A stretch of 64,000 bases of DNA from Haliotis asinina (taxonomy: Eukaryota; Mollusca; Gastropoda; Lepetellida; Haliotidae), in assembly GCF_037392515.1 (NCBI RefSeq), contig NC_090290.1, positions 20,163,753 to 20,227,752 on the forward strand. Reading direction: 5' to 3'. The notes beneath the pieces were generated by a model. The model did not search any database, was not told the origin of the DNA, and was given only the letters and a program-made list of their open reading frames with translations. Shown here piece by piece: positions 49,901 to 54,410 of the stretch (the stretch's first letter is position 1; each line of letters begins with the position of its first letter). A program made the position numbers and the translations under genes.

Positions 49901-50559
49901 AAGTGTTTAAGTTACGATAGTAACACTAAGATCGTTTTGTGGAACTGACCATTGACAGCTGGCACTGTATCGTATTTGATTCAACGATCATGTTTTCTTA
50001 ACACCAATTATAATAACTTTAATCTAGCGATGGTCCCACTGTCATATTAGTTATAATACGGAAAATATAATGTCTCTTTAATAGATCATCTCAGTTAACA
50101 CATCAGTGCTTGTGAAAACAGCATCAATCTCTCCGAAGGGGTTGCAAAGGAATTACAAGACACAAGGTCTTTGTCGACAGTGTAGGTATGTTCTGGTCTA
50201 CATAAGCAACGTTATCAGACATGTACACTAAATCCGCAGTCTAGTCTACCACTTGTCCGACTTCCATTTTTTAGAAGTCCCTGTGGCTGAGCAGGTTAGG
50301 CGGCTGACTTTGTGTGCAGGCGATTAGGTGTCGGATGCCAGGGTGTGTTCGAATCTCTCTTTAAACATTTGCAATAACCAAAATATTACAATTCGTATAA
50401 GCAGAAAATGTAAATGGATTTTGCTTTTCTATTTCCGCTGTTTCAGTTTTCGTTAAAGCATTTAGATTCTTCATGGAATCATAAATCTTACCCGCTCCAT
50501 TGAACAGAGTCTTCAACAGCCAGAACCACAATGAAAACTGTTAATACCAACGCCGCCAT
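8759..50559 (-). CDS. Gene A: receptor tyrosine kinase-like pseudokinase (EMI-EGF-FN3-TM-kinase), whole gene
   Basis: Multi-exon gene read on the minus strand. Coding exons 5' to 3': 50492-50559, 38226-38300, 37733-37833, 37439-37534, 25117-25224, 24013-24279, 23376-23505, 22311-22494, 21096-21768, 20349-20514, 18333-18450, 17749-17943, 17473-17509, 16575-16833, [gap], 15172-15219, 14706-14884, 13595-13787, 13268-13387, 12362-12516, 11960-12088, 9824-9938, 9184-9277, 8759-8894. All have GT/AG borders and matching phases except between 16575 and 15219, where a small exon of length 3n+2 is probably missing. About 1,215 residues: signal peptide, EMI and two EGF-like modules, a long FN3-like ectodomain, one transmembrane helix and a tyrosine-kinase fold. 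HRD is HRK and DFG is GFG, so catalysis is not expected. A likely role is a membrane receptor or co-receptor that signals by binding. Ligand unknown. Confidence 0.85.
9184..9277 (-). CDS. Gene A exon 22: kinase subdomain X
   Basis: 94 bases, encodes [26 protein letters not shown], the G-xTPY...GYRLP segment. Acceptor atatcag, donor gtgagt. Confidence 0.9.
9435..9503 (+). repeat. CA microsatellite in gene A intron
   Basis: About 30 uninterrupted CA units preceded by an imperfect aacacaaaca stretch. Confidence 0.95.
9824..9938 (-). CDS. Gene A exon 21: APE motif and helix F
   Basis: 115 bases, encodes [11 protein letters not shown] and [18 protein letters not shown], the conserved P+1 loop and helix F of receptor tyrosine kinases (DVWSFG is DIWSFG here). 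Donor gtatgt. Confidence 0.9.
10338..10694 (+). other. Open frame of unknown origin in gene A intron
   Basis: 118 codons open, hydrophilic and basic ([23 protein letters not shown]). No family recognised. The flanks (10,700-11,350) are unlike the intronic background and may be part of one degraded mobile element. It does not begin at an ATG. Low confidence that it is expressed. Confidence 0.2.
11774..11857 (+). repeat. SINE family A, 3' end
   Basis: Reads ccagactcgattatttacagaccgcc ... ggcgtaaaactaaactcactcac, the 3' portion of the family ending in the ACTC tail. A short CA run lies just upstream at about 11699-11718. Confidence 0.75.
11960..12088 (-). CDS. Gene A exon 20: catalytic loop and activation segment, degenerate
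   Basis: 129 bases. Reads [11 protein letters not shown] and KISGFGPRC: the catalytic aspartate of HRD is lysine and the metal-binding aspartate of DFG is glycine. The activation segment has no tyrosine. The rest (LAARN) is textbook tyrosine kinase, so this is a specific loss, not sequence decay. Acceptor cttgtatag, donor gtaaac. Confidence 0.9.
12362..12516 (-). CDS. Gene A exon 19: kinase hinge and helix E
   Basis: 155 bases, encodes [16 protein letters not shown] (hinge and helix D) and [13 protein letters not shown] (helix E). Acceptor tcttacag, donor gtacgc. Same length as the gene B exon. Confidence 0.9.
12712..12967 (+). repeat. SINE family A, near full-length
   Basis: 256 bases from gacccgtgaaggtcc to aaactaaactcactcactc. 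5' part has tRNA-like box A (tggtcaggctcgc) and box B-like (atcggttcccaat) segments, then a body, then a tail (ctggaatattgctgagtgcggcgtaaaactaaactcactcac) that resembles the end of the LINE family in this window. Confidence 0.85.
13268..13387 (-). CDS. Gene A exon 18: kinase helix C region
   Basis: 120 bases, encodes [31 protein letters not shown], the helix C to strand beta-5 segment ([11 protein letters not shown]). No glutamate lies at the expected helix C salt-bridge position by my hand alignment. Same length as the gene B exon at 63731-63850. Confidence 0.85.
13595..13787 (-). CDS. Gene A exon 17: juxtamembrane and kinase N-lobe (P-loop, Lys)
   Basis: Encodes a juxtamembrane stretch with tyrosines (DIYLYG), then a degenerate glycine loop [12 protein letters not shown] (one of three glycines kept) and VAAKVIK, which keeps the ATP-binding lysine. 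The start at 13787 is chosen because it gives phase 0 after exon 16. An acceptor at 13724 is the alternative. Donor gtaaac. Confidence 0.75.
13831..13987 (-). repeat. SINE family A, partial copy
   Basis: 3' tail and body of the family, lying in tandem with the next copy and separated from it by only a base or two. Confidence 0.75.
13989..14248 (-). repeat. SINE family A, near full-length
   Basis: Runs from the ACTC tail (gtgagtgaggttagttttacgccgc) to the 5' end (ggaccttcacgggtc). Sits in the intron between the transmembrane and P-loop exons of gene A. Confidence 0.8.
14706..14884 (-). CDS. Gene A exon 16: transmembrane helix and juxtamembrane
   Basis: Begins [16 protein letters not shown], finishing a helix of about 23 residues, followed by a basic stop-transfer stretch ([10 protein letters not shown]). 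Acceptor acttcccag, donor gtaagc, phase 0 at the end. Confidence 0.8.
15172..15219 (-). CDS. Gene A exon 15: start of transmembrane helix
   Basis: 48-base exon, acceptor attctttcag, donor gtaagc. Encodes [12 protein letters not shown], a small-residue stretch that runs in phase into the hydrophobic start of the next exon. Confidence 0.65.
15336..15832. mobile_element. MITE, copy 1
   Basis: About 490 bases with inverted ends (aaaaaggtaggggaacctga ... cctactttttttaagagtata). Same family as 19723-20202. No coding content, so non-autonomous. Confidence 0.6.
16575..16833 (-). CDS. Gene A exon 14: fibronectin type III domain
   Basis: Clear FN3: VRVTWDHAP early (tryptophan of strand B), [20 protein letters not shown] late (L-xPGTxYxVxV of strands E-F). 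Acceptor tttccag, donor gtaagt. Leaves two bases, whereas the next exon I can see (15172-15219) needs one, so a further exon likely lies between. Confidence 0.85.
16880..16919 (+). repeat. CA microsatellite
   Basis: About 20 CA units in a gene A intron, just upstream of the FN3 exon. Confidence 0.95.
17473..17509 (-). CDS. Gene A exon 13: 37-base micro-exon
   Basis: Very short exon between acceptor cttatag and donor gtaagt. Its phase joins exon 12 (phase 0) to exon 14 (one base over). It carries a sequon (NGT). Supported by phase fit and splice sites rather than homology. Confidence 0.55.
17749..17943 (-). CDS. Gene A exon 12: cysteine-rich ectodomain segment
   Basis: 195 bases, exactly 65 codons, phase 0 at both ends. 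Cysteines in [18 protein letters not shown] and NCW, then VVNRAGLST, the last strands of an Ig/FN3-like fold. Acceptor attgcag, donor gtgcgt. Confidence 0.75.
18150..18207 (+). repeat. LINE/SINE 3' tail
   Basis: ttggctgacatattgccgatgtgacattaaatattaactcactcactcac, the terminal sequence of the LINE family without any body. Confidence 0.65.
18333..18450 (-). CDS. Gene A exon 11: ectodomain, 'FDPESGI' repeat
   Basis: 118 bases, acceptor tttaacag, donor gtaaaa. Encodes [15 protein letters not shown], the same repeat signature as in exon 9. Arriving phase completed by exon 10, leaving phase 0. Confidence 0.75.
18525..18640 (+). repeat. SINE family A, degenerate
   Basis: catcaggctcgctgacttggttgacataatatgtcatcg ... 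gtctggtccagactcaattatt matches the central part of the family. Confidence 0.6.
19345..19580 (+). repeat. LINE 3' UTR fragment
   Basis: Matches the LINE 3' UTR (ggctgtatccttgaaa ... gagggtacgctagtcct ... caccaatagctgaag), decayed. Confidence 0.5.
19723..20202. mobile_element. MITE, copy 2
   Basis: 480 bases between tactcttaaaaagtaggggaacctgta and its imperfect inverse (acagttccccattttttaagagta). The ends begin and finish in TA, as for Tc1/mariner-mobilised MITEs. About 90% like copy 1 at 15336-15832 by eye. Confidence 0.65.
20349..20514 (-). CDS. Gene A exon 10: ectodomain
   Basis: 166 bases, acceptor tatttcag, donor gtaagc. Encodes [13 protein letters not shown], again the end strand of an Ig-fold repeat, and sequons NVT and NET. 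Phase joins exons 9 and 11. Confidence 0.8.
20610..20757 (-). repeat. SINE family B (tRNA-derived), degenerate
   Basis: Minus strand carries a tRNA-like head (gtggttaaagcgttcgctcg ... gggttggattc) and the ggtgtcctcc ... atattgctgg body seen in other family B copies. Box B (GGTTCGATTCC) is altered. Confidence 0.5.
21096..21768 (-). CDS. Gene A exon 9: large ectodomain exon with 'W-DxxSG-xY-W' repeat
   Basis: The longest coding exon (673 bases), between acceptor ttaaatag and donor gtgagt. Starts with [19 protein letters not shown], resembling the 'W-x-G-F-x-D-x-x-SGI-x-x-Y-x-W' signature of immunoglobulin-fold repeats in invertebrate receptors. It later holds DKANNS, a strand characteristic of the same repeat. 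Several N-glycosylation sequons (NGS, NNS, NAS, NDT, NKT, NTS). Not a named domain I can prove. Confidence 0.85.
22150..22277 (+). repeat. SINE family B (tRNA-derived)
   Basis: Box B-like gggttcgattcccc, then acggttacaatgagtgaaacccatttcggga and an ACTC-type tail (taaaataaactcactca). Short copy in a gene A intron. Confidence 0.6.
22311..22494 (-). CDS. Gene A exon 8: ectodomain, FN3-like strand region
   Basis: 184 bases, acceptor ctgttcag, donor gtaagt. Begins LKLTFHV and alternates hydrophobic and polar residues as beta strands do. Ends in phase 0, which exon 9 continues. Confidence 0.75.
23015..23310 (+). repeat. Two adjacent SINE family A fragments
   Basis: A 3' end fragment (tatggtccagactcgattatt ... 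attctaaaactaacctca) followed by a 5' portion (cagcccatgcttgtcc ... gtccagactcgattatttacag). Both degenerate. Confidence 0.55.
23376..23505 (-). CDS. Gene A exon 7: ectodomain, unrecognised segment
   Basis: 130-base exon with acceptor atgtttag and donor gtaggt. Acidic, with two cysteines (FLCSE, VQCSF). Phase joins exons 6 and 8. No family recognised. Confidence 0.7.
24013..24279 (-). CDS. Gene A exon 6: ectodomain, unrecognised segment
   Basis: Open for 267 bases between acceptor cttaacag and donor gttagt. Encodes a beta-rich looking segment with two potential N-glycosylation sites (NQT, NVT). No named domain recognised. Phase joins exactly to exons 5 and 7. Confidence 0.75.
24485..24750 (-). 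repeat. SINE family A, near full-length
   Basis: From gtgagtgagtttagttttacgctgc to accccggaccttcacag. One of the cleanest copies, in the intron between gene A exons 5 and 6. Confidence 0.85.
25117..25224 (-). CDS. Gene A exon 5: EGF-like module 2
   Basis: Six cysteines with EGF spacing (ECN, PCY, DCQ, VCNC, QYC). The glycines of the usual CxCxxGFxGxxC are replaced ([12 protein letters not shown]). The acceptor is gttttcag and the donor gtaagt. Phase fits exons 4 and 6. Confidence 0.8.
25369..25426 (+). ncRNA. Putative HDV-like self-cleaving ribozyme at 5' end of LINE copy 2
   Basis: P1: GGCACCC (25369-25375) pairs with GGGTGCT (25399-25405), starting with a G-U wobble as in the hepatitis delta ribozyme. 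P2: GGCGAGC (25378-25384) with GCTCGTG (25420-25426), six pairs. P3: CCA/TGG with a pyrimidine L3 (CCTCCTCT). GGGTAAC follows P1 as GGGCAAC does in the viral ribozyme. CGAA precedes P2'. P4 appears absent. Structure by hand, not tested. Confidence 0.55.
25948..27052 (+). pseudogene. LINE copy 2 ORF1, gag-like, first zinc knuckle lost
   Basis: Open from the ATG aligned with copy 1 (MAYEPHPL) to the stop, so not frameshifted, with clear similarity to copy 1 ORF1 ([21 protein letters not shown]). However, the first CCHC box is broken by a small deletion ([11 protein letters not shown]), leaving CX2C...-type remnants and one good knuckle (CTNCSGEH...C). Serine-rich tail. Probably not functional. 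Confidence 0.75.
27150..29359 (+). pseudogene. LINE copy 2 ORF2, first part (endonuclease, RT), decayed
   Basis: Endonuclease motifs are recognisable ([24 protein letters not shown]) but frameshifted near 27240-27430. About 100 codons between the endonuclease and RT are deleted at about 28030, the break falling at a short AAG-rich match. The RT is scattered over frames (FVDDLNIS near 28790). Runs into the insertion site of copy 3 at ...LAFNEP. Confidence 0.75.
29348..29359 (+). repeat. Target-site duplication, left, of LINE copy 3
   Basis: tttaatgagcct. The same 12 bases recur at 32511-32522, after which the ORF2 of copy 2 continues in phase with copy 1 (NEP then NPAF). This fixes both ends of copy 3. 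Confidence 0.9.
29360..29417 (+). ncRNA. Putative HDV-like self-cleaving ribozyme at 5' end of LINE copy 3
   Basis: First base of the element, set independently by the target-site duplication, is the predicted cleavage-site G. P1: 29360-29366 (GGCACCC) with 29390-29396 (GGGTGCT). P2: 29369-29375 (GGCGAGC) with 29411-29417 (GCTCGCC), seven perfect pairs. P3: CCAC 29375-29378 with GTGG 29385-29388 (its first base is shared with P2, so three or four pairs). L3 CTCCTC is the same as in the delta-virus ribozyme. GGGTAAC at 29397-29403, catalytic-type CGAA at 29405-29408. P4 absent, as in known minimal forms. Confidence 0.65.
30003..31127 (+). pseudogene. LINE copy 3 ORF1 fused to ORF2 connector
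   Basis: Starts [10 protein letters not shown]. One base is lost near 30143 (a C of ccccacta), shifting the frame. Three zinc knuckles follow ([27 protein letters not shown]), the second lacking a cysteine. The C-terminal 45 codons (LENISPSRS ... TNDLQYKQ) are not ORF1: they match the segment just before RNase H in ORF2 of copy 1. The deletion thus joined gag and pol segments in frame before a TAA. Confidence 0.8.
31128..31771 (+). pseudogene. LINE copy 3 RNase H remnant
   Basis: RNase H in two frames: [17 protein letters not shown] and TAEANAIL in the first, then after a frameshift near 31335 [12 protein letters not shown] (Asp kept), [21 protein letters not shown] and the C-terminal stretch to YTHNYL. 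The catalytic acidic residues are present but the frame is broken. Confidence 0.8.
31980..32510 (+). other. LINE copy 3 3' UTR
   Basis: Non-coding end of the element, exact because of the target-site duplication. Matches the copy 2 3' UTR at 35695-36191. It ends in (ACTC)n rather than poly-A. Confidence 0.75.
32511..32522 (+). repeat. Target-site duplication, right, of LINE copy 3
   Basis: tttaatgagcct, identical to 29348-29359. Confidence 0.9.
32523..32943 (+). pseudogene. LINE copy 2 ORF2, middle part
   Basis: Resumes after the copy 3 insert with [16 protein letters not shown] and then decays by frameshifts. RNase H begins in another frame (ttacagattgctccaaggacggtggcgca). It is cut at 32943 by the Tc1-like insertion. 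Confidence 0.75.
32944..34313. mobile_element. Tc1-like DNA transposon inserted in LINE copy 2
   Basis: 1,370 bases flanked by TA (32942-32943 and 34314-34315). Removing it restores the LINE reading (cttaaaTAtattcaaag, as in copy 3). Terminal inverted repeats of about 30 bases: tattcatggacacatttaagggaacgcatg and, inverted from the right, tactcatggaaaaattaagggaacgcatg. Confidence 0.85.
33054..33971 (-). pseudogene. Tc1-type transposase, inactivated
   Basis: Frame runs from about 33971 to 33054 with one internal TAG at 33357-33359. Second helix-turn-helix remnant ([25 protein letters not shown]), FSDESRY with the first catalytic Asp, HDNARPH with the second (just after the TAG), then [12 protein letters not shown] where the catalytic Glu (NPIEHLWD) is Lys. 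The N-terminal helix-turn-helix and start are missing. Dead by three separate lesions. Confidence 0.85.
34316..34847 (+). pseudogene. LINE copy 2 ORF2, last part (RNase H C-terminus)
   Basis: After the Tc1 insert the frame continues [12 protein letters not shown] then [22 protein letters not shown] and ends KAKHILLD with TAG. It shows what the C-terminus of copy 1, cut off by the window edge, should look like (about 135 residues past its last visible codon). Confidence 0.8.
35013..35689 (-). mobile_element. 677-base insert in LINE copy 2 3' UTR, possibly a solo LTR
   Basis: Flanked by gtaac on both sides (35008-35012, 35690-35694). Without it the 3' UTR reads on as in copy 3. On the minus strand it contains TATATATAAAG followed by a GC-richer stretch, as in an LTR promoter, and begins close to TGTTACGAG. 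The ends do not show a clean TG...CA, so the LTR identity is uncertain. Confidence 0.4.
36226..36500 (+). repeat. Degenerate tandem repeat, about 65-base unit
   Basis: Repeats of gttcacaagaacaacacgtgacaccctagttgaccctccttcc with variation, about four to five times. It lies between the end of LINE copy 2 and the next LINE tail. Confidence 0.5.
36700..36985 (+). repeat. LINE 3' UTR and tail remnant
   Basis: aaaagtccccatagttcctagagtggtgatctac ... gcaatatggctgaaatattgacgataaatgttaactcactcact: a fourth copy of the family 3' end, without coding part. Confidence 0.6.
37150..37370 (-). repeat. SINE family A, partial
   Basis: cagaccgccgatatatagctgg ... gactctggaccggacaagcctgtgatcaac ... gtcagccaagtcagtgagcc ... 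cgggtcttcagg, the body and 5' part in inverse orientation, just downstream of gene A exon 4. Confidence 0.65.
37439..37534 (-). CDS. Gene A exon 4: EGF-like module 1
   Basis: Encodes CANGGSC...[12 protein letters not shown], a classical EGF/laminin-type pattern with CxCxxGYxGxxC. Acceptor cattcag, donor gtaagt. It is followed by a 12.2-kb intron that carries the whole nested retrotransposon cluster. Confidence 0.8.
37733..37833 (-). CDS. Gene A exon 3: EMI-like domain, C-terminal half
   Basis: Contains [14 protein letters not shown], the Y-x-CC-x-G pattern that closes EMI domains. The acceptor is tgtttcag and the donor gtaatt. Phase fits both neighbours (arriving two bases, leaving one). Confidence 0.7.
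38226..38300 (-). CDS. Gene A exon 2: EMI-like domain, N-terminal half
   Basis: Of the three frames, the one that fits the phases of exons 1 and 3 has no stop and is cysteine- and tryptophan-rich (YCPYTAVHY..., CTALCWWW). The acceptor is ctgtttcag and the donor gtgagt. With exon 3 it makes an EMI-type module of the kind found at the N-terminus of MEGF/SREC-like receptors. Confidence 0.65.
38480..41580. other. Intron 1 of gene A, no coding feature seen
   Basis: AT-rich. A short inverted repeat at about 39376-39420 (gtctaaaccgg ... tttagac). Short open frames here have no recognisable features. Confidence 0.4.
41590..42430 (-). pseudogene. Jockey/CR1-type reverse transcriptase fragment
   Basis: Minus strand: [11 protein letters not shown], then [35 protein letters not shown] and [11 protein letters not shown] (LFADD mutated to LFAND), then degraded thumb and connector segments. 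Compare the usual [20 protein letters not shown]. A different family from copies 1-3. Several frameshifts. Confidence 0.7.
42577..42640 (-). repeat. SINE family A, 3' end fragment
   Basis: gtgagtgagtttagttctacgccgcagtcagcaataatccagctatatggcgg, tail plus start of the body only. Confidence 0.65.
43400..43555 (-). repeat. SINE family B (tRNA-derived), near full-length
   Basis: Minus strand: tggcctagtggttaaagcac (box A) and gggttcgattcc (box B) at the spacing of a tRNA gene, a body (agacccacttctggtttcccctgcc) and the tail acgatattgctgaaatattgctaacaggcgtaaaacccaactcac, again resembling the LINE end. Confidence 0.75.
44395..45040 (+). pseudogene. Second, distinct reverse transcriptase fragment
   Basis: Plus strand: [39 protein letters not shown] (compare CPVGVRQGCPLSPYLF), FVDGMVIW (compare FADDMVI), then a decayed segment with ELWRSSK. 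An L1/CR1-grade RT with several frameshifts and stops. Confidence 0.6.
46100..46247. repeat. Foldback hairpin element
   Basis: Two arms of about 68 bases (aataacggtaacgctatttttcag ... gggcagttattg...) inverted around a 9-base loop (tccttcgtc). Few mismatches. Likely a MITE or foldback element. Confidence 0.7.
46526..47808 (+). mobile_element. Mariner transposon
   Basis: 1,283 bases, flanked by TA. 30-base terminal inverted repeats caaggggatgtcaataagttttgagccttg with one difference between the ends. Size and transposase are typical of mariner. In gene A intron 1. Confidence 0.9.
46719..47738 (+). pseudogene. Mariner transposase (DD34D type), inactivated
   Basis: Starts [16 protein letters not shown] region ([11 protein letters not shown] ... 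[12 protein letters not shown]). A deletion and frameshift near 46865. Catalytic residues in [13 protein letters not shown] (D1), [10 protein letters not shown] (D2) and [16 protein letters not shown] (D3, [13 protein letters not shown] region). A stop at about 47074 (GAA to TAA in ..TDEMK) and a frameshift near 47515. All three aspartates kept, but no single open frame. Confidence 0.85.
49180..49459 (+). repeat. 280-base direct repeat, unit 1, with tRNA-like 3' end
   Basis: About 95% identical by eye to 50080-50357. The 3' end (49379-49467) resembles a type II tRNA head: tggctgagcaggttagacgg (box A) and gtgttcgaatctc (box B). Probably a SINE of a third type. Confidence 0.6.
50080..50357 (+). 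repeat. 280-base direct repeat, unit 2, just inside gene A intron 1
   Basis: Second copy of 49180-49459, ending in the same tRNA-like sequence. Ends 135 bases from gene A exon 1. Confidence 0.6.
50492..50559 (-). CDS. Gene A exon 1: signal peptide
   Basis: Encodes a start methionine followed by about 15 hydrophobic residues ([18 protein letters not shown]...), a typical secretory signal. Ends AGCGG|GTAAGA with two bases over, which the next exon completes to glycine. The predicted joined N-terminus leads straight into the first EMI-type cysteines, which supports this distant exon. Confidence 0.75.
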
Positions 50560-50592
50560 ACTGAATGACTGCAAGGGTGACTGGTTCGAGAC

Positions 50593-50598
50593 TATATA
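50593..50598 (-). promoter_or_regulatory. TATA box of gene A
   Basis: The minus strand reads ggTATATAgtctcg about 35 bases upstream of the gene A start codon (50557-50559). This would place transcription start near 50565-50570 and leave a very short 5' leader. The start context is agtATGg, with A at -3 and G at +4. Confidence 0.5.
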
Positions 50599-51654
50599 CC
50601 CTCTAACCAGGAAGTACAATACCACCGTTTTTTCCTCAGTCCTGCTAGTTGACACACAGGCAACTAGTTGCGCAGCTTAGAGAATATGAGAAGTCTTCTT
50701 ATATGTGCGCTAAGCGAGCAAAGATTGGCAGCGTACTACCCTCGTTTCTGTTCGAAAACTATGTTTCATGTCAAAATAAAATATCGCCACCATAAACCAA
50801 AAACCAAAACGTTTGCTTGGGTTTTATTTCTTGTTTTTATTTACGTTTTGGTTGTTTTTTTATGGGCGTATTTTGTTGTTGTTTTTCTTTAGGTTGGGAT
50901 GCGGCTGGGGGTGGGGGTTTATTTCAATTTTTTATTTTTGTTGTTCTTGTTTCTGTTTTTGTTTGTTTTAACATTCAGTACTTTTATGAAACTGAAATTT
51001 CGTTAGTGTTAAACTCACGTGCATTAGATCCGAGAGATAATGTTGAAACTGAGTCATGGATTTCTTGGAGGAAATTTTCTGGCCTTGTGATTTTATCTCT
51101 GATCTTGCAGTCACGAATGAAACATGGTACACTTTGATTTTTGAGCGGTACAAGGAAACACTTGCGCGGAACCAAAACAGTCTTCTATGAGTCTCAAAGC
51201 ATATTATCTAACTGTGTTTAGTGACAGATTCTAATTCTATTTCTTACAACTCACTGTAGCAGTATCGCTTGAAAATATGCACCTCGGTCTCATGTATAGT
51301 GTATAACGCGAAATGCATGTACACTCCTATAGCCTTCTTTATTCTGCTGTCAGTTATTACTTGAAATGTTATCAGTTACGCATAACACATCGTGTGACAC
51401 GCAACGCACCAAGTGACACAGTGAGACAATACAAGAAAGATTCTGGCGTGCTGATTTTATGCTGTTTGTTGTTGCAGCATTTCTTCCTTGAAACTGAATC
51501 AAATACCACAATTTCTTGTCATGAAAACACGAACACGTTGACAACAAAACCTACGTTCTCATTTATTAGGAAAATATATTACAGTGGAATCTACATAGCG
51601 CGAACTTTGATCAATAAGGAATTCTGTCTATGCAGTTATAGTCCCGAAATTAAA

Positions 51655-51822
51655 ATGTGAGTAATTTTAGTTTAACGCAATGTTCCAGGAATGCTCATGA
51701 CAGAGGACACGAAATGGGCAACACGCATTGTGCCCATGTTGGGAAATCGGACCATGTGGGGAATCGAACATTTGTTTTCGATGTGCCGAGCGAACGCTTT
51801 ATCAACTAGACTAGACTACCAT
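51655..51822 (-). repeat. SINE family B, degenerate
   Basis: gtgagtaattttagtttaacgc tail, gaggacacgaaatgggcaacac body, then gggaatcgaacatt (box B inverse) and gctttatcaactagactagactacc (box A inverse). Confidence 0.55.
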
Positions 51823-51989
51823 GTGATTTTATTCAGATTATGATGATCTTGTATATGTCAACACTGCAGTACAAAATTATTACGTTAATTTGAATTGTTT
51901 GGCTCCTTTGGTGGAAAATTATCACTTGTCTTGATTGAGGGATTGCTCAATTGCTTGTCTCCATGAAAAATCTTTTAAATGAATATCTA

Positions 51990-52120
51990 TTTCCTTCACA
52001 GAGTTTTGATTGTTGCTCAACGTCGCGCTCGGCACTATTACAGCTGTATGGCGGCGAGACCGGATCAAGCAACCCAGTGATCAACATCATGAGCATTGAT
52101 CTATGCAATTGGTGTCGAGA
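51990..52120 (-). repeat. SINE family A, partial
   Basis: acgtcgcgctcggcactattacagctgtatggcgg ... atcaacatcatgagcattgatctatgcaattgg, the 3' half of the family. Confidence 0.6.
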
Positions 52121-52256
52121 AGCAGCCTCATGCCCGGATTTCAATTTATCATGGACTTGCTCGGTTAACCGAGAACTGTGTTCTTTCCGGGTTTTTTCTT
52201 AACTGAGGAAGTGTGGGTAATAAGAATAGAACTTTGCACATGTCTTGAATTTTGAC

Positions 52257-52351
52257 TCAGCCTGGTTCCCTGAGTCTGTTCCGCCTGCGCTATGCTCCGT
52301 CATCTGTGTCGGAGCGTAGCGCAGGCGCAACAGACCAGGGAAGCAGGCTGA
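52257..52351. repeat. GC-rich foldback hairpin
   Basis: Arms of about 43 bases (cagcctggttccctgagtctgttccgcctgcgctatgctccg) with inverse at 52310-52351. Loop tcatctgtgt. Few mismatches. Confidence 0.75.
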
Positions 52352-52880
52352 TTTTGACTTGCGGTTTGGTAACCACTTGACAAAGAAGTGCCCTGGTAAA
52401 TTTTTAATTGCGACAGGATGACTATTCCATGTATACCAAGTCAGGGAACCTGTCCACCCGATACTGTTAGTCGCCTCTTATGACAGGCATCGGTTACTGA
52501 AGACCGCTTGTAATCTTTATTAAGTTAGGAAAGCCCAGAGTAAAGTACGATTTGTACAGGGGAAATACGGATGAAGGTAAGTATAAATCCACTGCAATAT
52601 ACTGCGATTCTGTCTGGCACCTTTCTTCCGATACGTTTTACTCTCTCACGTCACTGTCGTACCTTCACATATAAGTGCATTAACTGTGAAATGTAAAATG
52701 TGTTTTCTGTATTACGATGCGCAGTGATCTCCTTTGGTACAGTCCTGCATTGTCCTTCCTTTTCAGCAGCTTGTGTAGACTCTATATTTACAGATCATAT
52801 TGTCATTTATAATATGGCTTTAGACAACGCACAAGCAACAACGACATATTTCCCAAGACAAACAGTTAATCTGTTTAAGA

Positions 52881-53138
52881 GTGCGTGAGTGACTTTAATT
52901 TTACGCCACACGCAGCAATATTCCAGCTATTGTGGTGGTCTGTTAATAATCGAGTCTGGACCAGATAATCCAGTGGTCAACAACATGAGCATCGATCTGC
53001 GTATTTGAGAACATGTGACAACCAAGTCAACGAGCCTGACCACCTGATCCCGTTAGTCGCCTCTTGCAACAAGCACAGTCGCCTTTTATGGCAAGCATGG
53101 GTTGCTGAAGGCCTATTCTGCCCCGGCTTCACAGGTCA
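52881..53138 (-). repeat. SINE family A, near full-length
   Basis: From gtgcgtgagtgactttaattttacgcc to ggcttcacagg. Two further decayed pieces of the family follow (about 53205-53365 and 53430-53515). Confidence 0.8.
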
Positions 53139-53590
53139 ATCTGTTTAAGAACAGGGATATGTTTTTTTCTTTCTGACATCTTGGAACGATGATTGTTTGA
53201 TGTATAACACGGCACTCAGCAATATTCCAGCTGCGGTCAGTCTGTTAATAATCGAGTCTACATCATGATCATCGATTATTTGGAATACGATGACATGACA
53301 ACCCAATCACGTTTTCCGCCTCTGTCGACAATCAGAGGTTGCTGAAGACCATTTCTAGCCTGAATCTTCAAAGACAAACAATTTGTATCACTTACACATT
53401 GAGGGGACTTTTTCTTATAACAGATTTGCTGACCACCAGATACCGTTAGCCGTCTCTTGCGACAAGCATTGGTTGCTGAAGATCAGTGTTAACCTGGATC
53501 TTGACGGGTTGCAGAAATGAAACCCAGAAATGAAGCCCAGTGACTTTGTCTTAGTTCAACAGAATAAAAAATACCACATGTGATGACATC

Positions 53591-53596
53591 TTTATT
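53591..53596 (-). other. Candidate polyadenylation signal for gene B
   Basis: AATAAA on the minus strand (cttgAATAAAgatg), about 1.56 kb past the gene B stop. It would give a long 3' UTR. No nearer clear AATAAA was seen, so the assignment is tentative. Confidence 0.25.
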
Positions 53597-53871
53597 CAAG
53601 AATTACGACACAAAATGCAATATATATTACGGTGAATATATTTACATTACTGTTGTTAAAACAGCTTTACATACAAGATTCAGGGACACTAGAAATGACA
53701 CTGACAGACGGTCGTACAGACTGAAGGACAGAAAAATAATTTGATGTTCATTTCAGGAGGAGACAACACAAAGTCAAATAAAGTTAACAGAAACAACACA
53801 AGTTACTGGGCGTTTTCTTAGAACACAGTGCATACAAAATGAAAAAAAAACGGACGTATAGTCAGAGTGGG

Positions 53872-54000
53872 TGAGTGTAGTTTTATGGCGCTTTAGTAAC
53901 ATTTCATGCATATCATGGAAGGGGACACCAGAAATGGGCTTCATGCACCGTACCAATATGGGAAATCGAACTCCCTTGGAGGGCTTCCCCACCGCCCCTA
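53872..54000 (-). repeat. SINE family B, degenerate
   Basis: gtgggtgagtgtagttttatggcgc ... gaaggggacaccagaaatggg ... gggaaatcgaactccc. Lies in the intergenic or 3' UTR region of gene B. Confidence 0.55.
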
Positions 54001-54410
54001 GACAGACATAGTTAGACGTAGGTAAATGGACTGATCGATGATGTCATCATTTTCCGTTAAGGTCTGCAAATCAAATGCAAATCAAATCAAACTTAATGAT
54101 TACTACGCATCTTCATTCATTACACGAGGCAACATAGTCGATGTAAACAATAAAACAAAGCATTAAGAAAGACAAAAATGCACTAAAAAGTGATGTAATT
54201 ATTTAAAAATTCAAAAGTCGATCGGCCTATAACTAGGAACGAAAAATACAAATAATTGTTGCGAAATATAGCAAAGGAAAACGCTGATATCAAATGTGAA
54301 TACTCTTAATTCATCGTGCTTTCAGGTGACGTCGAAAACAATATGCTATTCGTTAAACACACTGTAGAAATTTCAGTTTGGCTGTTAAGCTTTCTGGAGA
54401 GACCTCAGTA

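Noticed and set aside
52700..52888. Small open frames in the 50.6-55.1 kb intergenic region as genes
   Set aside because: No domain, splice-site or codon-bias support. The region is largely SINE and foldback sequence.
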